From Chionoecetes opilio (lineage: Eukaryota > Arthropoda > Malacostraca > Decapoda > Majidae), in NCBI GenBank assembly GCA_016584305.1, contig JACEEZ010016126.1, positions 1,122,501 to 1,186,500 of the forward strand: a DNA stretch of 64,000 nt. Reading direction: 5' to 3'. Shown here one piece after another: positions 24,201-31,308 of this stretch. The notes below the pieces were generated by a model, which searched no databases, was not told the DNA's origin, and worked only from the letters and a program-made list of their open reading frames with translations. The stretch's first letter is position 1; the number at the start of each line of letters is the position of its first letter. A program made the position numbers and the translations under genes.

Positions 24201-25985
24201 TGTATGGTTGGTGGTGGTTTGCAGGGGTTGTGCATGGTGTGCTTGTGGTAGTGGTGGTGGTGGTGGTGTGTACAGAGTGTGGGTTGTGAGTGGTGAAGCT
24301 GATGGTAGAGGCATAGTGAGTGAAGGTGGTAAGATAGAGAGGTATTGGGTATAGAGGTATAGGCACTTAGGTATGGTAGTTGAAGTGGTGTCTTGTGGTA
24401 GTGGTAGTGGTGTTGTGTATATAGAGTGTGGGGTGTGAGTGGTGGAGGAAGTGGTAGAGGTATTGTGGGTGAAGGTGGTTTGATGAGGGGTGGAGGGAGT
24501 GTTGTGAAAGGTGGAGAGTGGTTATTGGGTTATGAGGCCTTACGTAATTTTGTGTTTTTCGGATTTTTCTCCAGTCATGCTCTATTTCGTTTCTGTGATG
24601 GAATACTTTTCGTCCGAACAGAAAAATTTCCAAATATCACAAAAAGATTAGAATTCATGCCTATGTGCCTTGATGCTTAGGAATACGAGGTCAGTATTGA
24701 ATAATTGCTGTAAATATTACGCTAATTACTACAACTGAGGATGAAATACAATAACACAGTCATAATACAACTGACCTGCACCAAGATCTCATCAGTAACA
24801 TTACCTGAGTCACATCTGTCAACTGTACATTGTTGTCACACATCAGTCTAACACTGTATTGCACTGTCATTCTATGTCACATTGCATCAGTTTCCTACTC
24901 ATCATTTCTATATATCCTCATTCTTTTGCATACTGTATATATTATAATTGATGTACACTTGTTTTATCAGCAGCTATCACTTGGACAGTTTTATTGATTC
25001 TTTATGGAGTGGCACATCTTGAAATTTGACATTTGACTTGGCATTTTGGAAGTTGAAAGATGGAATAAATATGGAACCTGCCACTTGAAATGATGATTAA
25101 TGAGTCAGTGTGGTCAATGACAGTGGCTTGACGAAATATGCATATAAGTGCCTCATGATAGCATCCAATACCATTTTCATAGAAGTTAGGATTTATTCTT
25201 ATAGAGTGGTGTGTGTGTGTGTGTGTGTGGTGTGTGTGTGTGTGTGTGTGTGTTGTGTGTTTGTCTCGGGGTTCAGGTTGTCGAGTAGCATGGGTTTTGC
25301 TTTGATACTTAATGGTTGCTGAAGAAGTTGGGCAAAGTCATTGTTCACCATGTGTTGAGAGAAGTTAGGAATTAATGGACCTTTTGAGCAGATATCAAAA
25401 AACTCATGAAGTGGTCTTTAACCCCTTCACGCCCAGATCTTGCCTTTAAAAAAGAAATATAAAAAATTCCTATAAAAAATTGTATGTTGTCGAGCCATAA
25501 AATGTCGAAAAGTAATTTAAAATACCAAATTAGTTAGTCAACAAGGATACTAAATAGGTCATATCTATAAAGTATTACTTATATTCACTAAAAATTGTCT
25601 AATGGTACCCAAATTACAATGGAAATTACATCCTGGTCCTCAAGGGGTTAAACATATATCACAAATAATTACATTGTTTATTCATTTAAGATTGTCTAAC
25701 GGTACCCAAATTACAAAGGAAATTACGTTCTGGTCCTCAAGGGGTTAAACGTATATCACAAATAATGATACGTTTGACATCACATGGTGCATCTATGAGC
25801 AAATATTTCCATGCTAAAAAGACAACTTTGCTCCACACTTCCCAGCACTCTCACTTTTAACACTTCCTCCCAGAGTGACGTCTTCTTGGCGTCACTCTAC
25901 TGGAAGCACGAGCTCGGGGGAGACCCTGGTGTCGGGGGGCTCGGCAGACTCCGACCCCGGGCAAGGTTCGGGGACGGAGTGCTAG
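3340..25985 (+). CDS. DOCK7: DOCK-C family guanine nucleotide exchange factor (DOCK6/7/8-like), 3' part of gene
   Basis: Fourteen exons are visible at 3340-3536, 4010-4144, 4407-4559, 5313-5471, 5850-5955, 6403-6624, 7307-7416, 15881-16147, 17362-17542, 18335-18480, 19083-19199, 21306-21452, 24017-24055 and 25874-25985. All have AG/GT borders, and phases agree except across 19199/21306. The translation follows vertebrate DOCK7 block by block, for example [73 protein letters not shown] and [20 protein letters not shown] proteins are Rac/Cdc42 GEFs acting through a C-terminal DHR-2 domain at the plasma membrane. The N-terminal ~1,300 residues (including DHR-1) must lie upstream of this window. 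Arthropods usually have a single DOCK-C gene (Zir in Drosophila), so the choice of 6, 7 or 8 is nominal. One DHR-2 exon is missing between 19199 and 21306. The end of the protein is less certain: the TGA at 21454 lies within a consensus donor, and two further phase-compatible exons give a longer tail. Confidence 0.9.
3590..3700 (-). mobile_element. RTE-type LINE 3' fragment (short)
   Basis: Similar to the minus-strand LINE fragment at 48115-48370: shared landmarks CCCATAATTTGTATGAGGTT, TTCCAACTATC and AATGCTGCCAGATCCT. Heavily truncated. Followed at about 3718-3780 by a short stretch with weak tRNA-like A and B boxes. Confidence 0.55.
3931..3993 (+). mobile_element. CR1-like LINE 3' tail
   Basis: AGGAACTACCTCGTGTAGGT through CTTGTAGCTTCCTTATTTTC and TTATGTTCTTAT. 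The same tail occurs at many places here, in both orientations, and at 15062-15310 is joined to a reverse-transcriptase C-terminus. Its repeated TTCTTATG end resembles the octamer tails of CR1 elements. Lies 16 bases before the DOCK exon b acceptor. Confidence 0.7.
4010..4144 (+). CDS. DOCK7: DOCK-C exon b
   Basis: Forty-five whole codons (phase 0 to 0), from [10 protein letters not shown] to TQRALVAK. The exon aligns with the DOCK7 segment ending ATQRALVSK. Its acceptor (ctccacag) lies 16 bases after the 3' tail of a CR1-like LINE fragment at 3931-3993. Donor AAG|gttagc. Confidence 0.9.
4407..4559 (+). CDS. DOCK7: DOCK-C exon c
   Basis: Fifty-one codons (phase 0 to 0), from [18 protein letters not shown] to [11 protein letters not shown], nearly colinear with human DOCK7 ([18 protein letters not shown]). 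This belongs to the helical region ahead of DHR-2. Acceptor cctccag, donor AAT|gtgagt. Confidence 0.92.
4671..4727 (+). mobile_element. CR1-like LINE 3' tail
   Basis: Second sense-strand tail fragment (GGAACTACCTCGTGTAGGGC ... TTCTTATGTTGTTCTTATG) in the intron after DOCK exon c. Confidence 0.7.
4775..5016 (+). mobile_element. MITE family 5, copy 1 (GCTCGTATTCG TIRs)
   Basis: 242 bases bounded by TGCTCGTATTCGTAGTCACA and its near inverse TGTGACTACGAATACGGGCA. A second, highly similar copy lies at 62329-62570, same orientation. High identity suggests recent spread. Confidence 0.8.
5150..5275 (-). mobile_element. CR1-like LINE fragment (reverse orientation)
   Basis: Shares ACCATCCTATTTGTGAACCA and CCCTATTTCCTTTTTCAAT with the longer copy at 15062-15310; corresponds to the reverse-transcriptase C-terminal coding part (ends near the KNWFTNRVV residues). 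Confidence 0.6.
5313..5471 (+). CDS. DOCK7: DOCK-C exon d
   Basis: Fifty-three codons (phase 0 to 0), from [18 protein letters not shown] to [13 protein letters not shown]; almost identical to vertebrate DOCK7 in its first half. The donor CAG|gtgtgt runs straight into a GT microsatellite. The last 12 exon bases plus the donor recur at 5588-5608. A reverse-oriented LINE fragment (about 5150-5275) ends some 40 bases upstream of the acceptor. Confidence 0.92.
5850..5955 (+). CDS. DOCK7: DOCK-C exon e (entry to DHR-2)
   Basis: Encodes [20 protein letters not shown] through LLDLMYRI and ends with one base of a split codon (ATA G|gtgagg). The next exon supplies CT to make Ala. This matches the stretch of DOCK7 leading into the DHR-2 (DOCKER) domain. 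Confidence 0.92.
6055..6395. repeat. CA microsatellite and ATCCACATTGCAT minisatellite
   Basis: A CA run at 6065-6100 is followed by tandem TTCATCCACATTGCATCCAC units with interspersed CCCAACACTACCC, continuing up to the polypyrimidine tract of DOCK exon f. Confidence 0.8.
6403..6624 (+). CDS. DOCK7: DOCK-C exon f (DHR-2 lobe A)
   Basis: Seventy-four residues, from [14 protein letters not shown] through [20 protein letters not shown] to SPNVLEESA, the opening of DHR-2 lobe A (helical, dimerisation side). Starts with two bases of a split Ala codon and ends GCC G|gtgagc. A C-rich minisatellite (about 6100-6390) runs up to its polypyrimidine tract. Confidence 0.92.
6766..7076. mobile_element. 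Composite: family 2 MITE inside family 1 MITE
   Basis: Outer ends TATAGTCTATTTTTG (6766) and AAAAAAATAGACTATA (7076) are family 1. From about 6783 to 6930 lies a truncated family 2 copy (ACCCCTTCACATCCAGATCT ... GTCATATCTATAAAATATTG). The family 1 body (inverted, CTGATAATAAGGTTAACTAT) then resumes. Confidence 0.7.
7249..7284 (+). mobile_element. CR1-like LINE 3' tail (very short)
   Basis: CTCTTGTAGCTTCCTTATGT followed by two further TTCTTATG units, about 22 bases before the acceptor of DOCK exon g. Confidence 0.65.
7307..7416 (+). CDS. DOCK7: DOCK-C exon g (DHR-2 lobe A)
   Basis: Thirty-seven residues, from [19 protein letters not shown] to [11 protein letters not shown], matching [18 protein letters not shown] of DOCK7. 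The donor is GAT|gtgagt. The acceptor lies about 22 bases after a sense-strand LINE 3' tail (about 7249-7284). If the donor is ignored, the frame stays open through the giant VNTR of the next intron to 15066. Confidence 0.92.
7467..15000. repeat. Giant intronic VNTR, ~45/47-bp pyrimidine-rich unit
   Basis: About 7.5 kb of tandem repeats between DOCK exons g and h. The two main unit types, 47 and 45 bases, differ by one CT. A shorter 39-base type also occurs, and some junctions lack one T of TTACTGTTTT. Every unit carries a TTACTGTT(TT)C core and CTCTCTGTCT runs. By length there are on the order of 160 copies. Units are nearly identical across most of the array and degenerate by single-base indels around 13,660-14,060. 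The + strand is almost free of A and lacks stop codons in two frames, so very long false reading frames appear. The array ends at the unrelated sequence TTAAAGTTCTTACGG. Confidence 0.97.
15062..15310 (-). mobile_element. CR1-like LINE 3' end with reverse-transcriptase C-terminus
   Basis: On the minus strand the reading frame gives [40 protein letters not shown] and [11 protein letters not shown]. This is the typical C-terminus of non-LTR retrotransposon polymerases (VVNxWNxL...SFKxRLD). It runs into the AGGAACTACCACGTGTAGGT tail ending in TTCTTATG. This copy links the many short tails in the window to a LINE. 5'-truncated. Confidence 0.75.
15297..15395. repeat. 21-bp tandem repeat
   Basis: Four to five copies of CATTATAATTGTACCATGAAC, the last degenerate. 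Confidence 0.85.
15411..15832. repeat. Three tandem copies of a ~140-bp unit
   Basis: Each unit runs from CCTATTGCCTTAATAGCT (or variant) through GCTGTGGCATTACTATATCA to TTGTTATTGTTGGTTTTTT. Copies are near-identical. The array ends just before DOCK exon h. Confidence 0.9.
15881..16147 (+). CDS. DOCK7: DOCK-C exon h (DHR-2 lobes A-B)
   Basis: Eighty-nine codons (phase 0 to 0), from [20 protein letters not shown] through [19 protein letters not shown] to [12 protein letters not shown]. This is the lobe A/B transition of DHR-2, including the highly conserved [11 protein letters not shown] block. Donor GAG|gtaata. The last ~23 exon bases, the donor and ~28 intron bases are tandemly duplicated just downstream (about 16178-16229). 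Confidence 0.94.
16125..16229 (+). repeat. 53-bp tandem duplication of DOCK exon h end and donor
   Basis: AGAAATATCCCATAGACTAG at 16127 and AGAAATATCCCATAGATTAG at 16180, each followed by AGGTAAYAGC. The second copy supplies an intact decoy GT donor 53 bases downstream. Its use would add an in-frame stop. Confidence 0.9.
16335..16539. mobile_element. Palindromic MITE family 4, copy 1
   Basis: Ends GTAGGGGAGAGCAGGGCAGG and, inverted, GTAGGGGAGAGCGGGGCAGG. Inner arms (TTGCATCATTGCCTCTAACT) continue the inverted repeat around a CTA/AAT trinucleotide loop. The second copy at 54850-55051 is in opposite orientation. Confidence 0.8.
16541..16750 (+). mobile_element. MITE family 2, copy 3
   Basis: ACCCCTTCGCTCCCAGATCT ... 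GTTCTGGGCCTCAAGGGTTT; abuts the palindromic MITE at 16539. Ends partly decayed. Confidence 0.75.
17059..17271 (+). mobile_element. MITE family 2, copy 4
   Basis: TTAA at both ends; TTAACCCCTTCACGCCCAGA start and CTCAAAGGGTTAA end. Lies 90 bases before DOCK exon i. Confidence 0.8.
17362..17542 (+). CDS. DOCK7: DOCK-C exon i (DHR-2 lobe B)
   Basis: Sixty codons plus one base, from [19 protein letters not shown] through [20 protein letters not shown] to EKNYNI. This is DHR-2 lobe B, with the diagnostic [10 protein letters not shown] motif. Donor ATC A|gtaagt. A second copy of the exon end and donor lies at about 17979-18040. Confidence 0.94.
17655..17890. repeat. 20-bp minisatellite
   Basis: Tandem AAGTCAGTTAAATCAGTCAG/AT units following the donor of DOCK exon i. 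Confidence 0.85.
17979..18230. repeat. Duplicate of DOCK exon i end, followed by T-tracts and GT microsatellite
   Basis: TGAGAAGAACTACAACATAT then CAGTAAGTGTTCTCAT repeats the 17523-17556 exon end and donor. Long T runs (18044-18183) and a GT run before AAAGAATATAAG echo the sequence after the real donor. Not translated: TTTGAG is missing and AT is inserted. Confidence 0.8.
18335..18480 (+). CDS. DOCK7: DOCK-C exon j (DHR-2 lobe B-C)
   Basis: Completes a split Lys codon, then encodes [20 protein letters not shown] through [20 protein letters not shown] to VVDRMS. This matches the DOCK7 segment [20 protein letters not shown]. The acceptor is a C-tract then AG at 18333-18334; the donor is TCG|gtaagt, phase 0. 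Confidence 0.94.
18517..19082. other. DOCK intron with duplicated pre-acceptor modules
   Basis: Two degenerate copies (about 18811 and 18891) of the sequence that precedes the real exon k acceptor. Each is followed by CAGTCCTTTGTGATGT or a variant and an A-run. The CCTTTGTGATGT-A(n) motif recurs at about 29941-29990. Confidence 0.65.
19083..19199 (+). CDS. DOCK7: DOCK-C exon k (DHR-2 lobe C, start)
   Basis: Thirty-nine codons, from [20 protein letters not shown] to [10 protein letters not shown], the first helices of catalytic lobe C. Donor CAG|gtgaat, phase 0. In DOCK7 the next residues are a ~45-residue segment carrying the alpha-10 insert with the nucleotide-sensor valine; no such exon is visible before 21306. 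The acceptor context (gctaatattgctctgtcctc) has two degenerate upstream copies at about 18811-18840 and 18891-18921. Confidence 0.93.
19200..21060. other. DOCK intron; expected exon not found
   Basis: 19200-19555 is G/T-rich low complexity. 19960-20250 is AT-rich with nested TATAATATTATATTG palindromes. A decayed TTAA-bounded element may span about 19985-20662. I see no segment encoding the DHR-2 residues expected here. Confidence 0.6.
20993..21145 (+). mobile_element. CR1-like LINE 3' end (sense)
   Basis: TTTAAAAGGAGGCTAGACAA, GATGAAAGGTGGATGTAGGT, GGAACTACCACGTGTAGGTC, then three TTCTTATG-type units. This is the cleanest sense copy of the 3' end. Confidence 0.75.
21244..21290 (+). mobile_element. 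CR1-like LINE 3' tail (short)
   Basis: GGCCTCTTGTAGCTTCCTTA then TTTTCTAATGTTC... ending about 15-20 bases before the acceptor of DOCK exon l. Confidence 0.65.
21306..21452 (+). CDS. DOCK7: DOCK-C exon l (DHR-2 end)
   Basis: Encodes [40 protein letters not shown] and NHLIVRPS, matching [20 protein letters not shown] of DOCK7. It begins with the last base of a split codon (phase 2), which does not fit the phase-0 end of the previous visible exon: direct joining gives CAG ATG CTA TGA. It can be read to TGA at 21454-21456 (ending RPSR). However, that TGA lies in AG|gtgaga, a consensus donor, so splicing on to 24017 or 25874 is favoured. A LINE 3' tail lies about 20 bases upstream of the acceptor. 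Confidence 0.88.
21487..22890. repeat. 26-bp minisatellite (~50 copies)
   Basis: Unit ATTTAGAAGGGGAATATATG plus AGAGAG, with variants (GATAG, AAGAG) and larger higher-order units at both ends containing TTTCTGTGGGTATTTAG. Directly follows DOCK exon l. Confidence 0.95.
23071..23297. mobile_element. Palindromic MITE family 3, copy 1
   Basis: Arms TACCGTCAGTAACACTAGTC and (inverted) TACTGTCAATAACACTATAG. Inverted pairing continues through GCCACTGCACTAATGTCGCC and TTTTAGCATCACTA, so almost the whole 227 bases can fold into one hairpin. Other copies at 39237-39497 and 58608-59273; an end fragment at about 35379-35402. Confidence 0.8.
23650..23884 (+). mobile_element. MITE family 1, copy 3
   Basis: TTTTTTTAAAGAGGTGAAAA start, TTCGCCTCGTTAAAAAAAC end; contains a small internal insertion after CCATTTTAACC. 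Confidence 0.75.
24017..24055 (+). CDS. DOCK7: DOCK-C candidate exon m (13-codon C-terminal exon)
   Basis: A 39-base candidate exon with acceptor gcatgcag and donor GG|gtaggt. It is phase 2 on both sides and so compatible with both neighbours. It contributes [14 protein letters not shown], using AG from exon l; if not spliced out it terminates at TAG 24057-24059. It is embedded in a TGG-rich low-complexity stretch. No homologue of this tail is recalled; support is splice sites, phase and Ser/Thr-rich composition only. Confidence 0.5.
24050..24520. repeat. G/T-rich TGG minisatellite
   Basis: Imperfect GGTGGTGGTG and GTGCATGGTGTG repeats with higher-order units. Overlaps the candidate exon m at its start. 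Opposite-strand Pro/Thr/His-rich reading frames here are artefacts of the repeat. Confidence 0.8.
24521..25417. other. Non-coding, DOCK intron
   Basis: No exon or repeat recognised apart from a GT microsatellite at 25208-25260. Confidence 0.5.
25418..25751 (+). mobile_element. MITE family 2, copy 5, plus duplicated 3' end
   Basis: Full copy 25418-25651 with TTAA ends. Its last ~60 bases plus the flank (TTAAACATATATCACAAATA) are repeated at about 25687-25770, a local tandem duplication of element end and host flank. Confidence 0.8.
25874..25985 (+). CDS. DOCK7: DOCK-C candidate terminal exon n
   Basis: Acceptor ttcctcccag, then one base completing the GG or AG left by exon m or l. It then encodes [20 protein letters not shown] and [16 protein letters not shown] before TAG at 25983-25985. 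The exon is clearly GC-richer than its surroundings, and the Ser/Gly/Thr-rich tail is typical of an unstructured C-terminus. Both l-m-n and l-n joins keep the frame, so two isoforms are possible. An alternative frame ([19 protein letters not shown], stop at 26030) is less tail-like. Inferred, not confirmed by homology. Confidence 0.5.
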
Positions 25986-26084
25986 AGGCGGCGGGTATTA
26001 GTGCCGCTGTAGTCAGGGGGTTCACACAGTAAGTAGCTTTGCATGGCACTCTCACATGACCTTATTTATTTACATTATTTGATC

Positions 26085-26425
26085 TTAAGCTACGTCCACA
26101 CTAGGCATTACGATGCTCATTATAATACACATTATGTGCTGCGGGAAGTGATGCAGAATGGGCGTGTCCACACTACACCTTGGCGTGATGCGCGCATTAC
26201 TTCCTGCAGCATATGATGTGGGAGTTTACTGAACCATACATTGGCTGACTTGTACCAGAGAGAGCCAGACGGCTACTGATGCGCGCATTACGTTGCAGAA
26301 ATGCCCCGTGCTATATTTGTTCCCAGCATCACTCTCCAGCATCACTCTCCAGCATCACTCAACACCAAAATAGAGTTCCAGCAGTATAATGCACATCGTA
26401 ATGCCTAGTGTGGACGGGCCTTTAA
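26085..26425. mobile_element. MITE with TTAA ends and CGTCCACACTAGGC TIRs
   Basis: Left TTAAGCTACGTCCACACTAG and right (inverted) TTAAAGGCCCGTCCACACTA; TIRs continue GCATTACGAT. A related internal TGTCCACACTACACC occurs at 26165. No coding capacity. Confidence 0.7.
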
Positions 26426-26793
26426 TGAGGAACTTACTGAAAAGGTAATGCCACCAGATGTCTCTAGCGATCAGTCCTTCTGCACTTTGAGTCTGAATGA
26501 TCTATCAATTACCGTAAATTCCCCGTGCTTCTTTGGGGCATATCATAATTACACTTCAATACAACAACTAAAACAGTTCTTGATATAAATGTAGTTTAGT
26601 CAGAGTGCAAGTGAAGTGACGGAGACATCTGGTGGCGTTGGCTTTGAAGGTTCCCCATTCCATCACCTCCTTTGTTATTTATTATTATTTCTAGATGTCT
26701 ATTCATGCCTCAGTGACTACCTCAGAGCAAGAACAGGCTCATGTAGGTAACCTATAGTACCAGGTGTTTTTAATCCCTCATAGCCTTTCCCTC

Positions 26794-27008
26794 TTAACCC
26801 CTGCACGCCCAGATCTTAACCTTTGCTATAAAAAATTGTATGTCAAGCCATAAAATTACAAAAAGTAACTGAATATACCACATTAGTTAGTCGAGAAGGA
26901 TACTAAACAGGTCATAGCTTATTAAATATTGCTTATAGTCACTAAAATTTGTCTAATGGTTGTTGCCAAATTATAATGGAAATTACGTTTTGGGCCTCAA
27001 GAGATTAA
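26794..27008 (+). mobile_element. MITE family 2, copy 6
   Basis: TTAACCCCTGCACGCCCAGA start; decayed CAAGAGATTAA end. Confidence 0.75.
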
Positions 27009-28160
<1,152 letters not shown>

Positions 28161-28608
28161 ACAGCAATGACTGACAGCCCGGGCCACCCTTCTGATGGTT
28201 TCTCAAGACCATTTCGTCCAGAATCTTAACCCAACAAATAATTTTCTGTAACCGTGAAGCAACAGTCCACATCATGCCCTCCTAATCTACTTAAAAAAAT
28301 GCCGTATACTTAAAATATCACGTGAAATTTCTGCAGTAATTAACTCAAGGTGTGGCTCATTGTATATCAAAAAGAAAGCTGAAAAAGCCATCAGACTATT
28401 CCATGATAATGTCGAAAATTTTAATGCGTTCAATGAAGGGTTGAAAAAACTATATTTTCCATTATCTCTGTCAATTCTACAATACAGAGGTGTATCAAAT
28501 TTCTCTAAGTGCCATATACAATATAAATATATGTTAACATAGAAGCTATAGATCTGCCATTTTACATATGGATTTAAACCATCTGTATATTGCTCTCAGA
28601 CATTCCAT
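28161..28608. other. Non-coding intergenic stretch
   Basis: No exon or repeat recognised. Confidence 0.5.
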
Positions 28609-28822
28609 TTTAACCCCTTCACGCCCAGATCTTTCCTTTGCTATATGAAATTGTCTGTTGTCGAGCCATAAGATTAAGAAAAGTCACTTAATATACCAAA
28701 TTAGTTTGTGGTCAAGGTTATTAAGCAGGTCATATCTATAAAATATTGCTTATATTGACTAAAAATTGTCTAATGGTACCCAAATTACAATGAAAATTAC
28801 GTTCTGGGCCTCAAGGGGTTAA
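28609..28822 (+). mobile_element. MITE family 2, copy 7
   Basis: TTAA-bounded full copy, TTAACCCCTTCACGCCCAGA to CTCAAGGGGTTAA. Followed by a CCCT microsatellite (28864-28902). Confidence 0.8.
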
Positions 28823-28992
28823 CAGAGCAGCCAATCATGCTCCCCACCCTAGAGTAGTGTGGTTCCCTCCCTCCCTCCCTCCCTCCCTCCCTCCCTCCCT
28901 GTCCCACTTCACCATAGTGCAATTCATCACCTTAAAAGGACATAGTTTTGACAGACAGAAGTGGATAGAGGGCAAAGGTGAACCAGGAGAAT

Positions 28993-29085
28993 AAGGTCCA
29001 CAGCATTTATAAGAACACAAGAAAATAAGGAAGCTACAAGAGGCAATGAAACCTACCCGTGGTAGTTCGTGGTAATTCCTGTAAT
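28993..29085 (-). mobile_element. CR1-like LINE 3' tail (reverse)
   Basis: AACACAAGAAAATAAGGAAGCTAC, AAGAGGCAATGAAACCTACC; reverse copy of the tail. Confidence 0.65.
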
Positions 29086-29140
29086 TTATGGTGCTTCTGC
29101 TCCCTCTTGTTTCCTATGGTGAGGAAATCAAGGTAAATTT

Positions 29141-29455
29141 CCAGATGAACATCGACCGAACTTCCTTTAGTGGACGAAACTTTTTATTTATTTTTATTGG
29201 GTAAGTTTTGATGCGTTTTGAATTAATCTGCTAACCTAATTGCTGTCACTTTTTTTTTGGGTGGGGGGGGGGGGGTGATTTGCAACAAAAATGACAAAAA
29301 CAAACAAACTGAACCTAACTGAACCTTTACCTAACCTTTACCCAACTAAGAAAAAAAAAATTGCGACAGAAACGATTAGCAGATTCATTCAAAACACATC
29401 AAAACTCACCAGAAAAATAGTTTCGTCCACCAAAGTGAATTCGGTGTCAAACTGG
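29141..29455. mobile_element. Foldback element with ~85-bp TIRs
   Basis: Left CCAGATGAACATCGACCGAA, TAGTGGACGAAAC, GGTAAGTTTTGATGCGTTTT; right is the inverse of the same landmarks (AAAACACATCAAAACTCACC, GTTTCGTCCACCAAAGTGAA). A solo arm lies at 40190-40280 and a partial copy at about 41758-42025. Confidence 0.75.
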
Positions 29456-29840
29456 AATAATATCGAAATTGCCCTGTCTGTCCCTGGTGCTCATGTCTCT
29501 GTCTCCCTCCCACTGTAGCCTTCGTCCATGATCTCTGAAACACCTCTACTACTACACAGGCTTTGTGCACAGTATTACTATATTGCATATTTTAGAGGCA
29601 TTTTAGAGGATTATTTTAGAGGCATTTATGTGTTTAAGCATAGCAGAGTGCATAGAAGAGACTCTAAAGCTAGTATTACAAACCAAAATAGCTTTTAGAT
29701 ATTCCATATACGTACGCTATTTATCGCCAGAAACAATAGAGTGCAATCATTTATGAAAATTTTATAATCACGTTTTATATTAGCGTGTGATTGTGTGTTA
29801 GTGTGTCGCTGCGTCAAGAAGTCTAGTCTGTACTGATACT

Positions 29841-29951
29841 CTGGCCCCTCGATTTAACAGACTAAACGGGCAATTGAAGTGTCCGTTGCTTGGTATTCGC
29901 AGGCTTTTTTTTTCTCTCTTTTTTTTTTCTTTTCTTGCCAGTCCTTTGTGA

Positions 29952-29991
<40 letters not shown>

Positions 29992-30240
29992 GCTGGACGC
30001 TATTATTTTTCATACTTAACACGACAAAACAAATCATGACAAAACAAAAACATGAAAATAGTTGTAGTTTTTTGTTTTACTTAGCATAAACTCTATGTAG
30101 CGCTGTATGCAGGACTCGGAAGGCTTCTGTTCTGAGTCCGAGGTGGTGTATTAGCGGACACATTTTTCAAGCAGCGGACGTATTGAATAGTTTGGTCCGC
30201 TTGTCCGTTGAATCCAAAGTCCGTTAAATCGAGGGTCCAG
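29841..30240. mobile_element. Non-autonomous element with CTGGACCCTCGATTTAAC TIRs
   Basis: Left CTGGCCCCTCGATTTAACAG and right (inverted) CTGGACCCTCGATTTAACGG. Contains a poly-A/CCTTTGTGATGT module. Resembles pogo/Tigger-type short elements in TIR style. Confidence 0.6.
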
Positions 30241-30287
30241 TTTATTTGGATATGTTTCCTCCGCGTTTGCTTCAGCGAGACAGCGAG

Positions 30288-31308
30288 TGTTATGCAGCGG
30301 TGGTTTTTACATCAGAACATAAGAAAATAAGGAAGCTACAAGAGGCCACGAGACCTACACGTGGTAGTTCCTGTAGTTCATCGTGGTAGTTCCTTATGTT
30401 CTTATGTCAAGTGTTATGCAGCGGTGGTTTTTACATCAGAACATAAGAAAATAAGGAAGCTACAAGAGGCCGCGAGACCTACATGAGGTAGTTCTTATAG
30501 TTCTTGGTAGTAGTTCCTTATGTTCTTATGTCAAGTGTTATGTAGCGGTGGTTTTTACATCAGAACATAAGAAAATAAGGAAGCTACAAGAGGCCGCGAG
30601 ACCTACACGTGGTAGTTCTATAGTTCTTGGTGTAGTTCCTATGTCTTATGTTCTTATGTCAAGTGTTATGTAGCGGTGGTTTTTACATCAGAACATAAGA
30701 AAATAAGGAAGCTACAAGAGGCCGCGAGACCTACACGTGGTAGTTCTTATAGTTCTTGGTAGTAGTTCCTTATGTTCTTATGTTCTTATGTCAAGTGTTA
30801 TGTAGCGGTGGTTTTTACATCAGAACATAAGAAAATAAGGAAGCTACAAGAGGCCGCGAGACCTACATGAGTAGTTCTTAGTTCTTGGTAGTAGTTCCTT
30901 ATGTTTATGTTCTTATGTCAAGTGTTATGCAGCGGTGGTTTTTACATCAGAACATATGAACATAAAGGAAGCTACAAGAGGCCGCGAGACCTACATGTGG
31001 TAGTTCCTGTAGTTCATCGTGGTAGTTCCTTATGTTCTTATGTTAAGTGTTATGCAGCGGAGGTTTTCACATCAGAACATAAGAAAATAAGGAAGCTACA
31101 AGAGGCCGCGAGACCTACACGTGGTAGTTCCTGTAGTTCATCGTGGTAGTTCCTTATGTTCTTATGTTCTTATGTTGAGTGTAATGCAGCGGTGGTTTTT
31201 ACATCAGAACATAAGAAAATAAGGAAGCTACAAGAGGCCACGAGACTTACATATGGTAGTTTCTGTAGCTCTTATGTTCTTATGCCAAGTTTTATACAGC
31301 GGTGGTTT
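30288..31308. repeat. ~120-130-bp tandem array of LINE-tail/hairpin units
   Basis: Eight units plus a partial. Each starts AAGTGTTATG(C/T)AGCGGTG, GTTTTTACATCAGAACATAA, continues through a reversed LINE tail (GAAAATAAGGAAGCTACAAG AGGCC..), and ends GTAGTTCCTTATGTTCTTATG. The two ends of each unit are inverted copies of each other, so every unit can form a stem. Confidence 0.9.
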
